Source: Diplonema papillatum (taxonomy: Eukaryota > Euglenozoa > Diplonemea > Diplonemida > Diplonemidae). From it: DNA of 64,000 nucleotides. Position numbers and translations under genes: made by a program. The stretch spans positions 1 to 64,000 of the forward strand of contig JAPJBO010000770.1 of NCBI GenBank assembly GCA_030068145.1, read 5' to 3'. Positions 9,001 through 18,317 of this stretch are shown piece by piece; within the stretch, counting starts at the first letter, position 1, and each line of letters begins with the position of its first letter. The notes beneath the pieces were generated by a model that saw only the letters and a program-made list of their open reading frames with translations, was not told the DNA's origin and searched no databases.

Positions 9001-12000
9001 GGCCATGGAGAGCCAACCCCCGGGTCCCCCGCAGTCCAGCTGGCCACTTACGCCCGTCCTGTTCCCGGACAGCGTGAGGGTGGCGCACGCGGCCGGGATA
9101 GCAAGCCCGGACCCGGAGATTCACGTCTCCTTGGGAAGGGGCGGCGACGACCCGTGCGACGACGGGGACGTCCCCCGGCACCCGGGCCCACGAAGGAGGG
9201 GCCGACAGGCTCACTGGGCGGCCACAGGGATGGATGACTCCGCCGCCGCACAGGTCGTTTCCTCCGGGCGCGGAGGAGACGACCTGTGTTGCGACGGGGA
9301 CATCCACCCCAATCCCGGGCCGCCAGGGGAGCCGCCCGCGGCCCCGCCCGTAGTAATTCCTGTCGTGCCACCGGTACCTCCGCCACCGGTTAGGGCTCAG
9401 CCGGCCGGGCCGCAAGGAGGAGCGGCGGTCTGCATCTGCAGGGATGCGGCGGGACCCGGGGAGCGGAGGGGCAGGCATTGCAGTTGGTGCCCCCGCTCCC
9501 GGGCCTACCAAGGTCGAGTGGCCGCTGGGCTGGAGCCAGTGCGGAGGCCCCCGCCCCCCCCGGCCCCGGGGGGGCAGGCGGCCCCAGGGGGGGAGGCGGC
9601 CCCGGGGAGATGGTTTCAGGGGGCGGCGCTCCCGTTCACCTTTGCCCAGGTAGCCGCGGCCAATGTGCCCACCCTGAACAGGGTCCCCACAACGGCGAAA
9701 CCGCAGGTCGCCGCCCTGTTTGAGACTGTGCTCCGGGGGGCATCTGACGACGCGGGGTGGCTGCGGGTATATGCCTTCGCCCCGCTCATCTTGGCGGCCA
9801 CCACTCGGGGAGGACGCAGAGCGGTGACAGAGGCCCTCCGCCGCCGGGTCAGACTCTGGAGGGACGGCCTGTTCGGGACGCTCTGGTCGGAGGCCTTGGC
9901 CATCACGGCTGGGAAGGCTCAAGGTCGCGCGCGCCGGCGTGCCTACCCGGTCGAGGACAACGACCACAGGGTCGAGCTCCAGACGGCGGTCAGGTCAGTG
10001 GATGACCTGGACGCCCCCACCGTGCGCCAGGTCATCAAGCGGGCGCGGGACCGGTGTTACTCGCGGGCGGTGTCGGCGCTTTCGGCAGCGCAGACGGCCC
10101 CGCCAGACGAGGCCACCATGGCGCAGCTCAGGGCCCTCCACCCGGCTGCCGAGGAGTGGCAAGGCGACCCGGCGATGCAGGGCCTGAACGTGGCACGGCC
10201 CTCGCCGAGTGCGGTTCGGAGACTGCTGAAGAAGATGCCGAAGGGCACGGCGGCCGGCCCCTCCGGGCTCTCTGCGCAGCACCTGCTGGACCTCTGGGAC
10301 AGCTCCGGCTCCTTCAAGGAGGCTGTGGCAGACGCGGTATGGGCCCTCTCGTCCGGGAGGGTTTCGGCGGCGGCCAGGCCATACCTCTACGGGGCCAAGC
10401 TGGTCCCACTGGTGAAAAGAGGGGGCGGCATCCGACCCATCGCCTGCGGCGAGATTCTGCGGAGGGTGGCCGGAAAGGTCCTCGCGTCCGACCGGGTGGT
10501 AAAGGAGCTCGGGCAAAGCGTGCTCCTGCGAAGCGGGCAGGTCGGTGTCGGGGTGAAGGCCGGAGCGGACGCGGGAATTCTCGCCGTCCGTAGGGTGGCG
10601 GCCATGTACCGCAGGGAAGGCGGGGCGGGCAAGGGCATCCTCCAGATCGACCTGGCGAACGCATTCAACTCCCTGCAGAGGGAGGCGATCATTCAAAGCG
10701 CCAGCAGGCATGCCCCCCAGGTCTTGGCGTACACCATGGCGGCATACGGGAAGCACTCCATACTGCAAGTTGGAGACCAAACGCTCACTTCCGAGCGTGG
10801 GGTGCAACAGGGGGACCCCTTGGGGCCTCTCCTCTTCAGCCTGGCGCTGCAGGACGTCATCGCGCCGCCGCCGCCGCCGGCCGAGGCTGCGGCAGCGCCA
10901 CAGGTCGGCCCGGCAGTCCAGCCGGCGCCGGAAGAGGCCCCGGGGGCGGGCGCTCAGGCTCCGCGGCCGGAGGAGCCCGCGGACCCCGCAGGAGCCGTGG
11001 AAGGCGGAGAGGGCCCTCCTGAGCAGGGGCCACCGCCACCGCACGAGCCGGGGCCAGCGCAACCGCCACCCGAGGACCCAGCCCACGGGGGCCCGGCGGA
11101 GCCCGGAGAGCCGGCCCTCGCGCTCCCGGGCCCGATTCCGCCGGCGCCGGTGGCCCAGATACCGCGAGGCGCCCCCGAGGATCCGGAGGGCGCCGGGCCA
11201 GTAGCACAGGAGCCGGCACCTCAGGAGCAGCCGGAGGCCGCGCCCAACCACTCAGCGCTGAGCCGGGCCAGCCTCGAGCTCCTGACGTTCTACCTCGACG
11301 ACGGGGTAACGGGCGGGGAACTCGACTCGATCGCGCGATGGCTGTGCGAGTTCGAGCGGCGAGCCGCAGCAGTCGGTCTGAGCCTCAATAGGGGCAAGTG
11401 CAGACTGGCGATTGCCCCGGGTGCCGAGGTACCGGCGGGCCTAGACGGCATCGAGACGTGCTCCCTCGACGAGATCGAGCACCTGGGTGTGCCGTGCGGA
11501 TCGCCGGAGAAGATCCGCGCGTTCGTTGAGCGGGTGGCACAGGGCGCCGAGAGGAAGCTGAGGGTGATCGCGTCCCTACCTGACGCGCACGTGGCGCTCA
11601 CGCTGACGAAGTTCTGTGCCGGCTTCGTTGGAGTGGTGCACCTCATGCGCGCGACAGGGCCCGTCTTCGACTACGCGGGCATCGACCGCGTCACCCAGTC
11701 CTGTCTCGCGACGATCACCGGGATCGAAACCGATGACGCGTCGTGGACACAGGCGTCACTACCCGTCAGGATGGGCGGCCTCGGCCTCCACAGCTGTGCG
11801 GACGTGAGCGGGATTGCCCACATCGCCGCGGCGCTGGACGGGGGGCCGCATCTCCCCGCCCTCGTGGCCCCGGCCCTGCTGCCACACCTCACGTGGCAGC
11901 AGGACGACACCGTCCAAGCGTCCCTCGTCGACCCGCGCCTTGCAACCTATGAATCCGTCCTGGAGAAGATCCAGGACGTCATGCAGGCACGAGCCGAGTA

Positions 12001-13000
12001 CGAGGGGCGAGGACAGAAGGCATGGTCGTCCGCCTTGGCCACCGAGAAGAGGAAGAACCTTCTCGAGTCGCTGACGGAGGAGCTCGGCCACTCCGGCCAA
12101 CTGCAGGGTCAGGCCCTGACCCGGGCTCAAGACCGGATCCGGGCGCGGATCCAAAGCGGCTCCGGCAAGCACGCTTCGGCGTGGTTGTACGGCAACCCTG
12201 AGGCGGATACCACAATGTGGTTGTCTCCGGCCGAGCTGGCGGTGGCAGTCCGGCTTCGGTTGGGGCTTCCAATTGCGGCCGCGCCGGGGGAGTGCCGCCT
12301 TTGCGGGCACGGTGCGACCGACGTCAACGGATCGCACGCCCAGACGTGTTTCGGCAGCGGCCGCCGAACGCGCCTTCACAACGCGCTGCGTGACATCGTC
12401 GCCGACTTCGCTCGACGAGGACTGCTCGGTCCTTCCATCGAGCGAGCCGTGTTCGCTAACGCGCGGCGCAAGCGCCCGGACATCAGCTACGTCCGGGATG
12501 GCACCACCGTCCTACTTGACGTCGCTGTCACGTACCCCCTACAACTCTCGCAGCCGCACTACGCAGCCCGGGCGGCGGCGGAGCCAGGGGGCGCAGCAGC
12601 CGCGTACGCTGTAGCCGTCAAGGAGCGTGTCTACAACGCAATCATTGCCAATGAGCCAGACCCGCGGGAATGGAAGGCGGTGCCGCTAGTTGTAGACACG
12701 TTCGGGGCCTGGTGCCCAGGAGCAATCACGGAGCTGCGGCACATTGCCCGCGCCAACGCCCTCCGTGAAGACCGGACCGTTTCGGCCGCCTGCCAGGACC
12801 TCTTCCACCGCTTGAGCTTTTCTATAGCCCGAGGGGTGGCAAGGATCGTCATTGCATCTGGTGGGGCGCGACCGGACGAAGCGGATCCACCCTGATGCAG
12901 GGGGTAGAGTCACTGCATCGCGGGTTTTTTTACCGGGTCGGACCTGTTAGCAGTCACGCGCAGGCCAGTCCCGTGTCGCTGTGAGACAGGCGTTCACAGT
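6095..13000 (+). mobile_element. LINE (non-LTR retrotransposon) with restriction-like endonuclease, apparently full length
   Basis: One uninterrupted 6.7-kb ORF (6152-12895) is preceded by only about 57 bases, starting with an A run. It is followed by roughly 100 bases of 3' sequence with a T run at 12924. A single ORF with N-terminal zinc fingers, a central RT, and a C-terminal zinc knuckle plus PD-(D/E)xK endonuclease is the R2/NeSL-type plan. The 3' boundary is approximate because I see no poly-A tail or target duplication there. The very high GC and intact ORF suggest recent activity. Confidence 0.8.
6152..12895 (+). CDS. LINE polyprotein: zinc fingers, reverse transcriptase, restriction-like endonuclease
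   Basis: 2247 residues, longer than typical R2 proteins. Two CCCH fingers lie at about residues 145-190 (from CRNFNFRRAGC; second CPAFKQGRC...CPDRH), with a C2H2 finger near residue 295 (CGLCGR, then HASQH). A long Ala/Glu/Asp-rich region of imperfect repeats around VAACGEVDLADP covers about residues 450-630. NPGP-type motifs occur near 9160 and 9300. RT motif A is LQIDLANAFNSL (near 10636), motif B is RGVQQGDPLGPLLFSLAL (near 10797), and motif C is TFYLDDGV (near 11287). A Pro/Ala/Glu-rich insertion of about 135 residues separates B from C. The C-terminus has a CRLCGHG...H...C knuckle (near 12291) and the endonuclease signature RPDISYV with LLDVAV (12472-12530). The product would nick target DNA and prime reverse transcription there. 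Confidence 0.87.
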   Translation: MAAPDPGGGGPPAPAGGAGTAAAALGAGTGSRELAAAFSAGAAALSTAGWPGFACPAAATRTPTDAAAFAASLRAAPRTFAEAVARGEDASAAAAVDAAVDAAVPTFAEALRQGRRAPAAAAVAAAAAADTRVNTAQPAGRKEEVCRNFNFRRAGCRRSQCRYEHRLLPICPAFKQGRCRNTRCPDRHQRAGEVRPFFSNNKPTAPFANRSYHPPPLRTKQTHTAQTTGPRPARSSKGVQATALHAVDELPEGPQLPAVLDAWARVRRAQAEAEALEEEHLQWFRSWAATPVVALCGLCGRLSASAGEAAQHASQHRRETASRGYDELVVAHVAEMDASLGEMQEILRGLAPQEEAERALVPSAPRAARVPHQGFAFLPPPVAPGPKEPAGRDAGMREASEAPQAGDLPVGRRLFDEEVDFPRSSAASSPATPRDVELVPAGRPRAQSLPASREGDQAQADPVAVQAEPAAAGCEAVQADLVAACGEVDLADPADARGEAVQADLVAACGEVGLADPAAAGCEAVQADLVAACGEVDLADPAVARCEASQADPAAAGGEVDRAEPAAAAAAGCEAVRADPVAASGEVDQADRAAAAQAEPAAAGGEGVRADHVAAGGEAGPAALAGAAQASSARDRRHSRKFRHGVDLSALRGSSEANPFPDSESGTGSGPGEDGSDSGSESDDELAQEGAGAPRADGGDKGGPDPGDGGAGAGAAPPSQPSAEAPAAEGGSDQREPPGGGCREGAQQPGQAEAPAGGSEAHQGQGAKRPASRSPVGTPAAVRRRRPGGPEEGWETPPSGLTWGYVPSEPSFLSEGAEAMDGGFLRPGSPAPGPSQPAQGSEQASASEQRDVSGGSGTPAPGVGSPEPQQRPPVDAASQRLLERVCGATLGTPATGAKRPASRSPVGTPAPVRQKPDTGLGRGAGLVASVRAIAARVKDRLAQPGQGRGAAMESQPPGPPQSSWPLTPVLFPDSVRVAHAAGIASPDPEIHVSLGRGGDDPCDDGDVPRHPGPRRRGRQAHWAATGMDDSAAAQVVSSGRGGDDLCCDGDIHPNPGPPGEPPAAPPVVIPVVPPVPPPPVRAQPAGPQGGAAVCICRDAAGPGERRGRHCSWCPRSRAYQGRVAAGLEPVRRPPPPPAPGGQAAPGGEAAPGRWFQGAALPFTFAQVAAANVPTLNRVPTTAKPQVAALFETVLRGASDDAGWLRVYAFAPLILAATTRGGRRAVTEALRRRVRLWRDGLFGTLWSEALAITAGKAQGRARRRAYPVEDNDHRVELQTAVRSVDDLDAPTVRQVIKRARDRCYSRAVSALSAAQTAPPDEATMAQLRALHPAAEEWQGDPAMQGLNVARPSPSAVRRLLKKMPKGTAAGPSGLSAQHLLDLWDSSGSFKEAVADAVWALSSGRVSAAARPYLYGAKLVPLVKRGGGIRPIACGEILRRVAGKVLASDRVVKELGQSVLLRSGQVGVGVKAGADAGILAVRRVAAMYRREGGAGKGILQIDLANAFNSLQREAIIQSASRHAPQVLAYTMAAYGKHSILQVGDQTLTSERGVQQGDPLGPLLFSLALQDVIAPPPPPAEAAAAPQVGPAVQPAPEEAPGAGAQAPRPEEPADPAGAVEGGEGPPEQGPPPPHEPGPAQPPPEDPAHGGPAEPGEPALALPGPIPPAPVAQIPRGAPEDPEGAGPVAQEPAPQEQPEAAPNHSALSRASLELLTFYLDDGVTGGELDSIARWLCEFERRAAAVGLSLNRGKCRLAIAPGAEVPAGLDGIETCSLDEIEHLGVPCGSPEKIRAFVERVAQGAERKLRVIASLPDAHVALTLTKFCAGFVGVVHLMRATGPVFDYAGIDRVTQSCLATITGIETDDASWTQASLPVRMGGLGLHSCADVSGIAHIAAALDGGPHLPALVAPALLPHLTWQQDDTVQASLVDPRLATYESVLEKIQDVMQARAEYEGRGQKAWSSALATEKRKNLLESLTEELGHSGQLQGQALTRAQDRIRARIQSGSGKHASAWLYGNPEADTTMWLSPAELAVAVRLRLGLPIAAAPGECRLCGHGATDVNGSHAQTCFGSGRRTRLHNALRDIVADFARRGLLGPSIERAVFANARRKRPDISYVRDGTTVLLDVAVTYPLQLSQPHYAARAAAEPGGAAAAYAVAVKERVYNAIIANEPDPREWKAVPLVVDTFGAWCPGAITELRHIARANALREDRTVSAACQDLFHRLSFSIARGVARIVIASGGARPDEADPP

Positions 13001-13084
13001 GTGCTGAAGAAGCATTTCTTTGGACTACCGCTCCGGAAGCAACCGGATACCGGCAGCCCCGCTGTACCAACATGGCAAGTACAG

Positions 13085-13295
13085 TGTCCCGCGCTCCAAA
13101 AAAAAAAAATATTACACTCGATTATGCTCGATCAGGGGGTGGGTGAATTGGCTCAAAATCTCAGATTTTGCAAAACGGGCCAATCTCAGATTTTGCGTAT
13201 TTTGCCAAAATCTCAGATTTTGCAAATCTCAGATTTTGCAAAATCTGAGATTTCGATTCTGCAAAATCTGAGATTTCGCGTTTGCAAAATCTGAC
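13085..13295. repeat. Short palindromic repeat cluster (ATCTCAGATTTTG / CAAAATCTGAGAT)
   Basis: About seven copies of a 13-15 bp motif occur in both orientations between 13156 and 13290, so the stretch can fold into several alternative hairpins. Just before it is a line resembling the right flank of the second LINE type (GGGTGAATTGGCTCA, also at 25311). No coding sense was found. Confidence 0.7.
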
Positions 13296-13905
13296 ACCCG
13301 CCTTGGAAACCCCCCAGAACTCCTCGGAAACCCCTCAGAACACCTTGGAAAGCTCCCAGGATACCTTAGAAACCCCCCAGAACACCTTGAAAACCCTCCA
13401 GAACACCTTGGAAACTCCTCAGAACACCTTGGAAGACCCCCTTACAACCTTGGAAACACCAGAGCACCTTGGAAAACCCCCCTGGACACTTTGGAAGACC
13501 CCCTGGACACTTTGGAAGACCCCCTGGACACTTTGGAAGACCCCCGGCACACCTTGGACGACCTTCAGAACACTTCGGAAGGTGTCCTGGGGGTCTTCCA
13601 ATGTGTTGTGGGGGGGTTTTCAAGGTGCTCCAGGGGTTCCAAGGTGTTCAAGAGGTCTCGTAAGGTGATTTGAGCGTCTGCCAACGTGTGCCAGGGGGTT
13701 TCCAGGGGGCTTGAAGGTGTTCTGCCAAGGTGTTCTGGGGGTCTTTCAAGGTAGTTTGGGGTCTTCCAAGGTGGTTTGGGGGTCTTCCAAGGTGTTCTGG
13801 GGTTCTTCCAGAGTGTTCTGGGGGGTTTTCAAGGCATTCTGGGGGTTCTTCCAGTGGAGCAGCGACAAAAAGGCATTGCACAGCAAGAGGTCATGTTGAG
13901 CGTTC
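13296..13905. mobile_element. Fold-back element with minisatellite arms, copy 1
   Basis: The left half (about 13300-13575) is a tandem 20-24 bp repeat with core CCCCAGAACACCTTGGAA. The right half (about 13580-13860) is the same repeat in reverse complement (TTCCAAGGTGTTCTGGGG). The right end, with GCGACAAAAAGGCATTGCACA, matches the arm of the larger element at 27955-29758 almost base for base. The open frames across it are a by-product of the repeat and I do not count them as genes. Confidence 0.75.
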
Positions 13906-13959
13906 CAAATCTCAGTGTTTTCCCTTCCTCTCGTTGCAACAGTGTAATCGAGCGTAATA

Positions 13960-14149
13960 GCATGCAGGGTCAGAACCTTGTGTCTTTTTGGAAATGGCCA
14001 AAAAAAATTTCCGGAAAAAAAATGGGTTTTTTGAATTTTAAAAGTTTGGAACAAACTCTGCAGTAATTTTTGAGGAACAAAAATTTTTTAGGGCTCCATC
14101 GGCCCCGCAGGAGCGTTTTAAAAAGACACAAGGTTTTGACCCTGCATGA
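13960..14149. mobile_element. 190-bp MITE with 28-bp terminal inverted repeats and TA target duplication
   Basis: The left end CATGCAGGGTCAGAACCTTG pairs with the right end CAAGGTTTTGACCCTGCATG, extended inward by TGTCTTTTT/AAAAAGACA. TA lies immediately outside both ends (13958-13959 and 14150-14151). It has no coding capacity. A lone end of the same family (ACAAGGTTTTGACCCTGCA) lies near 53195-53215. Confidence 0.8.
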
Positions 14150-14485
14150 TAGAGTGTAGTAGAGTGTAGTAGAGCGTTGTAGAGTGTGATCGAGATTGAC
14201 ACTAGTATTTTGGGTTCGACCACTGGTGGACCCCTGACTGGCCCATGGGCGACCATGTTGACCACTGTCTGGCCCAAGACGTGCCAAGCATAGGCATACG
14301 AGGGACGGAAACCGCAGGCAAGTGGGCGATGTCATATGAGACCGGAAGCTCTCGAGATGAAGATGTTCTAAATCATGGCAGCAAGCACGGGGACTGCAGG
14401 CGGGTTGGTGGCGAAAAGGGACAGAAAGATCTTCGAGCGACTGTGAGCAGCCTAGCAAGACGGGATGATGAATGATGAAGAAGCG

Positions 14486-14959
14486 CTAAGTGATCGCAAA
14501 GGTCCTTGTCTGGCGACCGACCTTCCTTGAAAGGAAGGTCGGTAGCCAGACATTTTTGGACGGCTTTGTCAGCAAGGTGCAGGCGATGCACGGGCTCCAT
14601 GATGACCTCGTCAACGGCCCCACAGGCGTACACTCACTAGCCGTCGTGAAGAGGCCTCTGTCTGTAACCACCTTTTTCATCCTTGGGAGCAGTGCATCGC
14701 CAGGGAGATCGAACCCCAAGGCAAGGAGCGACTCTTGCAGCTTCTGAAAGTAATCCAGCACGTACTGGAGATACTTGGTTGTCGTTGCTGGATCCTTCTG
14801 CCGCACAAGTGCTGCAAACACAAGCCGCATCCTCCATCTCTGCTCCATCGTGTCCAGGTACGAGAACGTCAGGCAGAGGATATCTTTGCTCCCCGGAAGC
14901 TCTCCTGCATCCCCGGCAATGACGAAGTCACCACCCCCAAGCCGGAGCAGAAACTCCAT
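14486..14959 (-). CDS. Hypothetical ORF, 157 residues, possible transposon fragment
   Basis: This frame starts at the ATG at 14959. Its middle looks protein-like (LVFAALVRQKDPATTTKY, then YVLDYFQKLQESLLALGF), helical and free of low complexity. The last 20 residues are encoded by the hairpin at 14509-14550, which argues against an intact gene end. I recognise no family. It sits among mobile elements with no splice context that I could extend. It may be a decayed transposon ORF or a chance frame. Confidence 0.3.
   Translation of the reverse strand: MEFLLRLGGGDFVIAGDAGELPGSKDILCLTFSYLDTMEQRWRMRLVFAALVRQKDPATTTKYLQYVLDYFQKLQESLLALGFDLPGDALLPRMKKVVTDRGLFTTASECTPVGPLTRSSWSPCIACTLLTKPSKNVWLPTFLSRKVGRQTRTFAIT
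14509..14550. other. Strong hairpin (inverted repeat ACCGACCTTCC / GGAAGGTCGGT)
   Basis: An 11-bp perfect stem with a six-base loop, extended by TCTGGC/GCCAGA after a one-base mismatch. It could be the end of an unidentified inverted-repeat element or a transcript hairpin. Confidence 0.6.
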
Positions 14960-15088
14960 GTCACCGAGGACAAGGTGCCTACCGAGCGCTCGGCGAACAC
15001 CCTATCGCCTGGAACTGGCCCGCACGGAATGCCTAAAGGCTCAAGTACTAACTGCGCTAAATTTAATATATGCGAGCTATTGCGAGAT

Positions 15089-15143
15089 AGTGTGGTACTC
15101 ATTTGCATGCAAATGACTCCCCACTGACGCAACAAGAAGACGC
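15089..15143. repeat. Dispersed repeat around palindrome CATTTGCATGCAAATG, copy 1
   Basis: The unit GTGGTACTCATTTGC(A/T)TGCAAATGACTCCCCACT(G/A)ACGCAACAAGA occurs here and again at 17283-17330, bracketing the interval with the third LINE fragment. Part of it (ACTAACGCAACAAGAAGACG) recurs at 15894. In this copy the inner 16 bases are a perfect palindrome; in the second copy one base breaks it. Confidence 0.65.
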
Positions 15144-15165
15144 CGATGCTCTATCGAATCACGCG

Positions 15166-15435
15166 ATGGATGAGGTTCAGAGACGAGCGACAGCCGAGTA
15201 TCGGGACTCGGCGACCGCGAAATCGTACGCGATGAAGAGCGCGATGCGACGGCTGACGAGTATCGTGCAGACGCCGATTCACCCGGCGCTTGAGATGCAA
15301 GTCAACGTCCTGACGTCTCTCGGAGGCGGGAACATGGCCGGACTCAACAAGAGACCACAAATAGCAAACCAGCAGGCGTTTGAAGCTGTGATGCGCGCCT
15401 ACGAAGCCGCCGCACGAGAGCAGACGGCGAAGTAG
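15166..15435 (+). CDS. Hypothetical ORF, about 90 residues
   Basis: Begins at the ATG at 15166 in a frame open from 15103. It codes for a small charged, probably helical product (DEVQRRATAEYRDSATAKSY...). The upstream part of the frame reads LTQQEDADAL, echoing LTQQEDELIRR at the head of the fragment at 15859-17265. It may therefore belong to the same degenerate element. No known domain is recognised. Confidence 0.3.
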   Translation: MDEVQRRATAEYRDSATAKSYAMKSAMRRLTSIVQTPIHPALEMQVNVLTSLGGGNMAGLNKRPQIANQQAFEAVMRAYEAAAREQTAK

Positions 15436-15858
15436 GCCGGCGACAAGGTGCGAGCCGTACCGCAGGCTGGGCTCCGCAAAGCTGCAACACTGAATGGCAG
15501 TTTTCGACCGCAGACGCATTACCCGTCGGGATGGGAGCGCAAGCAGGCTCGATGGAATCACGAAGTCAAGCAGGAGAGACGAACTGCGCAGACTGAGCGC
15601 AAGACGTGCACCAAGGGCAGACCAGGACGTTGGGACCGTGCGAAGTCGAAGAAGGAGTCCAAAAGCGAAGCAACAACACCAACGCGGAAACGCAACTCGA
15701 AGGCAGCCAAGCGGGCCTCCAGTGAAGTAACGAAGCTCATCCGAGTGTCCGATGAAACCCCTTGTCAATACCACCCAACGACTGCGACGCGCGTGCGAAA
15801 TGTCGGACGCTAGCGTCTGTCAAGAGCATGCGTGACTCAGCCGTGTTTTCAAGGTGAG

Positions 15859-17265
15859 ATGAGAGGCACCGGCTCACTCTGTCAAAGGACTATACTAACG
15901 CAACAAGAAGACGAGCTAATACGAAGGCTCGCCGCCAACCAGAGGGGGAAGACCCTCTGGACGATGCTGTCGACATTGTGCCGCCTGTGCCGAGACCTGC
16001 AGCTGCCGTCGCCGTTGCCTGCCGAGCGGAAGGTCCGGGTGGGCTCGATGAGGACCCTGGGGGCGCCGATGCTGTGGGGGGGATTGACACCTCGCCCACG
16101 CTTCGCCGGGGGCGAGGAGACGCACGGGGTGCTGGAGGCGAGCTTTCCGCGGGCAGCTGCCGGGGACGGGAAGAACTGGGGCGGGGACGTGTTCCCGCAG
16201 TACGACGCGGCGCGGCGGGCACAGCGTTCGCTGCGCTGGGACGTGCCCACCCCTCTGCCGCAACGCCCGCGCCTTCCCGTGCTTGTACCGGCTGCGCAGG
16301 CGGACCCTCTGCTCCGCACGCAGTCGGTCTGCGATGCCTGCGCAAAGCAGAAGTGCGCGGTGTGCACTGGCATGCGAAGAAACTACAGCCTTGTAGTTGA
16401 CCAGTGCTGCCAGGTGCACCACCGCCCGGACGACGGCCTGCGCATTCAATGCTGCCGGGCGCATCGGCTGACGCGATGCGGGACCTGCCCGAACGCCGAC
16501 GCGTGCTGCGGACGGGGGCATCACAGGGGTGGTGCTGGCCGCGACAGCAGCAGTGGCGACGGGGGTGGCGGTGGTCATGGCGGCCGCGGCCGTGGCCGCG
16601 GCCGCGGCGGCCGGGGCGGCGGAGACGACAGTGGCGGAGACGGTGGCGGCGGCCGCGGCACTGGTCGCGGCCGCGCACGCGGCGGCGCACGCGGTGGCGG
16701 TCGCGGCGGCGGCGGCGGTGGCGGTCGCGGCGAGAGCGACGGCCTCACAGGCCGGAAGCGGCGCGCGCCGTCCCCACCGGGGACACCTACCAGCCGTGGC
16801 CGGAGAAGGCGGACGACGAAATCGCCCCCGAAGCGCGCCCCCCCGCCAGCAGGCAGGAAGCGACCCGCGCCTTGCACCCCCACGACCTCTCCCGCAGCCG
16901 CGCTGCGCGCACGACGACGACGCGCCGATCTCGGCGACGACGGCACTGGCCTCGCCGGCCCGAACACACCGCGCCCACCCGGCCCCGCCCGGCCCTCTTC
17001 GATGGCAGGCCCTGACTCGGGCTCTTTTTCTGATTCTGGTTCCGACCCTCCACGGGTCACACAACGAACGCGCCCTCCCGCCGTCTCTTCCCGGCTACTC
17101 ACGTCCTCCGCATCGCGGCGTGCCTATCGGCGCAAACGAGAAAGCGAGGACTCCGATTCCTTTTCGGATTATGAGATCGTGAGCAACTGCCAACAACAGT
17201 TGCAACCGACTAGAGTTGCGCCGCGCCGAAAGCGCGGAAAAAGTGACCCTTCTGGAGTCACGTAG
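15859..17265 (+). pseudogene. C-terminal fragment of an APE-type LINE ORF2 with Cys/His-rich tail (related family, 5'-truncated)
   Basis: An open frame of about 468 residues has no RT or endonuclease. Its first half parallels the end of the LINE ORF2 at 18400-23463: RVGSMRTLGAPMLW here against KLGTIGSLRTVGAPP there, GVLEASFPRAAAG against EVLETQLTTARHE, and GGDVFPQYDAARRAQRS against GMDLFPTYGGGRAERAA. The Cys/His-rich block then follows: SVCDACAKQKCAVC, CCQVHHRPDDGL, CCRAHRLTRCGTC, CCGRGHHR. The tail is a long Gly/Arg-rich stretch (16540-16740) and then a basic Ser/Pro-rich end. The mapping of domains suggests a 5'-truncated insertion of a sister family, in the opposite orientation to the full copy. 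A stand-alone protein of this type is the alternative. Confidence 0.6.
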
Positions 17266-17280
17266 CGAAAAGCTGGCATA

Positions 17281-17350
17281 GTGTGGTACTCATTTGCTTG
17301 CAAATGACTCCCCACTAACGCAACAAGACGACGAGCTAATGCGAGATAGT
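17281..17350. repeat. Dispersed repeat around CATTTGCTTGCAAATG, copy 2
   Basis: Matches 15089-15143 (GTGGTACTCATTTGC...TGCAAATGACTCCCCACT...ACGCAACAAGA). It follows the stop codon of the LINE fragment by about 15 bases. From here to 17612 I see no gene. Confidence 0.6.
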
Positions 17351-17612
17351 GGTACCCGAGCCCGTACGCACTCGACAACCTGCTTCCGTGAGTCAGCCCG
17401 AACTTCCTGGTCTCCAGCTACACTGCCTGTCGCGGTCATTTTTTCAGACTAATATTCTTGTTTTTATTCCAATTTCAATATCCTGTCATCAGCACCTTTT
17501 TAGCCCCGGAAGAAGGTGCGTTAGTGGGCCCGTTGAACCGGCCTATCAAGATTGGCTGAGTGTCACGCCTTTAATCAATTACTGCAGTACCCCCCCAATT
17601 CACCCAAATGTT

Positions 17613-18317
17613 GATCGAGTGTAATCGAGCGTAATCGTTTGGATTAGAATGCAAAGAATCTGTGGCGATAATCTGCATCGCCGACGGCGCGGTTATCTCT
17701 TCGCACGTGAAGTGTCATGCTTTCGCCTCTTTAGCTCGTCTTGATCGTCGCGCTCAGGCGCGCGTTTGGTGCTTCGCTTCTTCTTCGATTGCTCGTCGAG
17801 TTTCATCGGTTGCGCGTCGATTTCTGCTTTTTCTCGGCGCCTGGGCGATGGTCGTGGCACATCGACGCGTCCTTTGCGCCTTTTCGGTACCGGCTCCGCC
17901 GCGGAGTCCGATTGCCGCTTCTTCGCTGGCGTTGGTGCCGTCTTCCCGACCTTCGCTGCTGACGTCGGTGTTGATGTTGCGGGCTCTTGCTCGCCTTCTG
18001 CTGCTTCCGGCAGAACGAGCACCACGTTCTCTCGCTTCGCCTGTCTCGGCGCTGGCGCGGGGCTCTCCGGCTCCGCCTTCCTCTTCTTCGTCGTTGATTC
18101 TTCAGCTCTCGCCACGGCCGCCCGGTGGTGCCCCTTCCGACAGCACAGTTTGGGCCTTCGACTCCGCAAATCCGCGAGCCGGCTGCAATGCGCACACGTC
18201 GGCATGCCATGATCAAGGCACCGGTGGTGTCCGTTGCGGCAGCACTCCGCGATCGTCTTGCACGTCGCGCATTGCGTCAGGCGGTGCTGCGCGCAGAACT
18301 TCACCGCAAGGCCGTCG
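17613..18317 (-). mobile_element. 5'-truncated copy of the APE-type LINE (3' end only)
   Basis: The minus strand repeats the last ~620 bases of the LINE at 18319-25280, starting in the codons for DGLAVKFCAQHRL and ending with the same 3' tail (reverse complement of GGCGATAATCTGCATCGCC). It is flanked on both sides by GTGTAATCGAG units (17613 and 18318). The frame stays open, with a few substitutions relative to the full copy (e.g. AEPESPAPAP against AELEGAAPAP). The break at the DGL codon is a typical LINE 5' truncation. Confidence 0.85.

Noticed and set aside
13282-13673. Several 60-130 codon frames in the CCTTGGAA repeats
   Set aside because: The repeat unit lacks stops in several frames at once; the peptides are monotonous and both strands are open.
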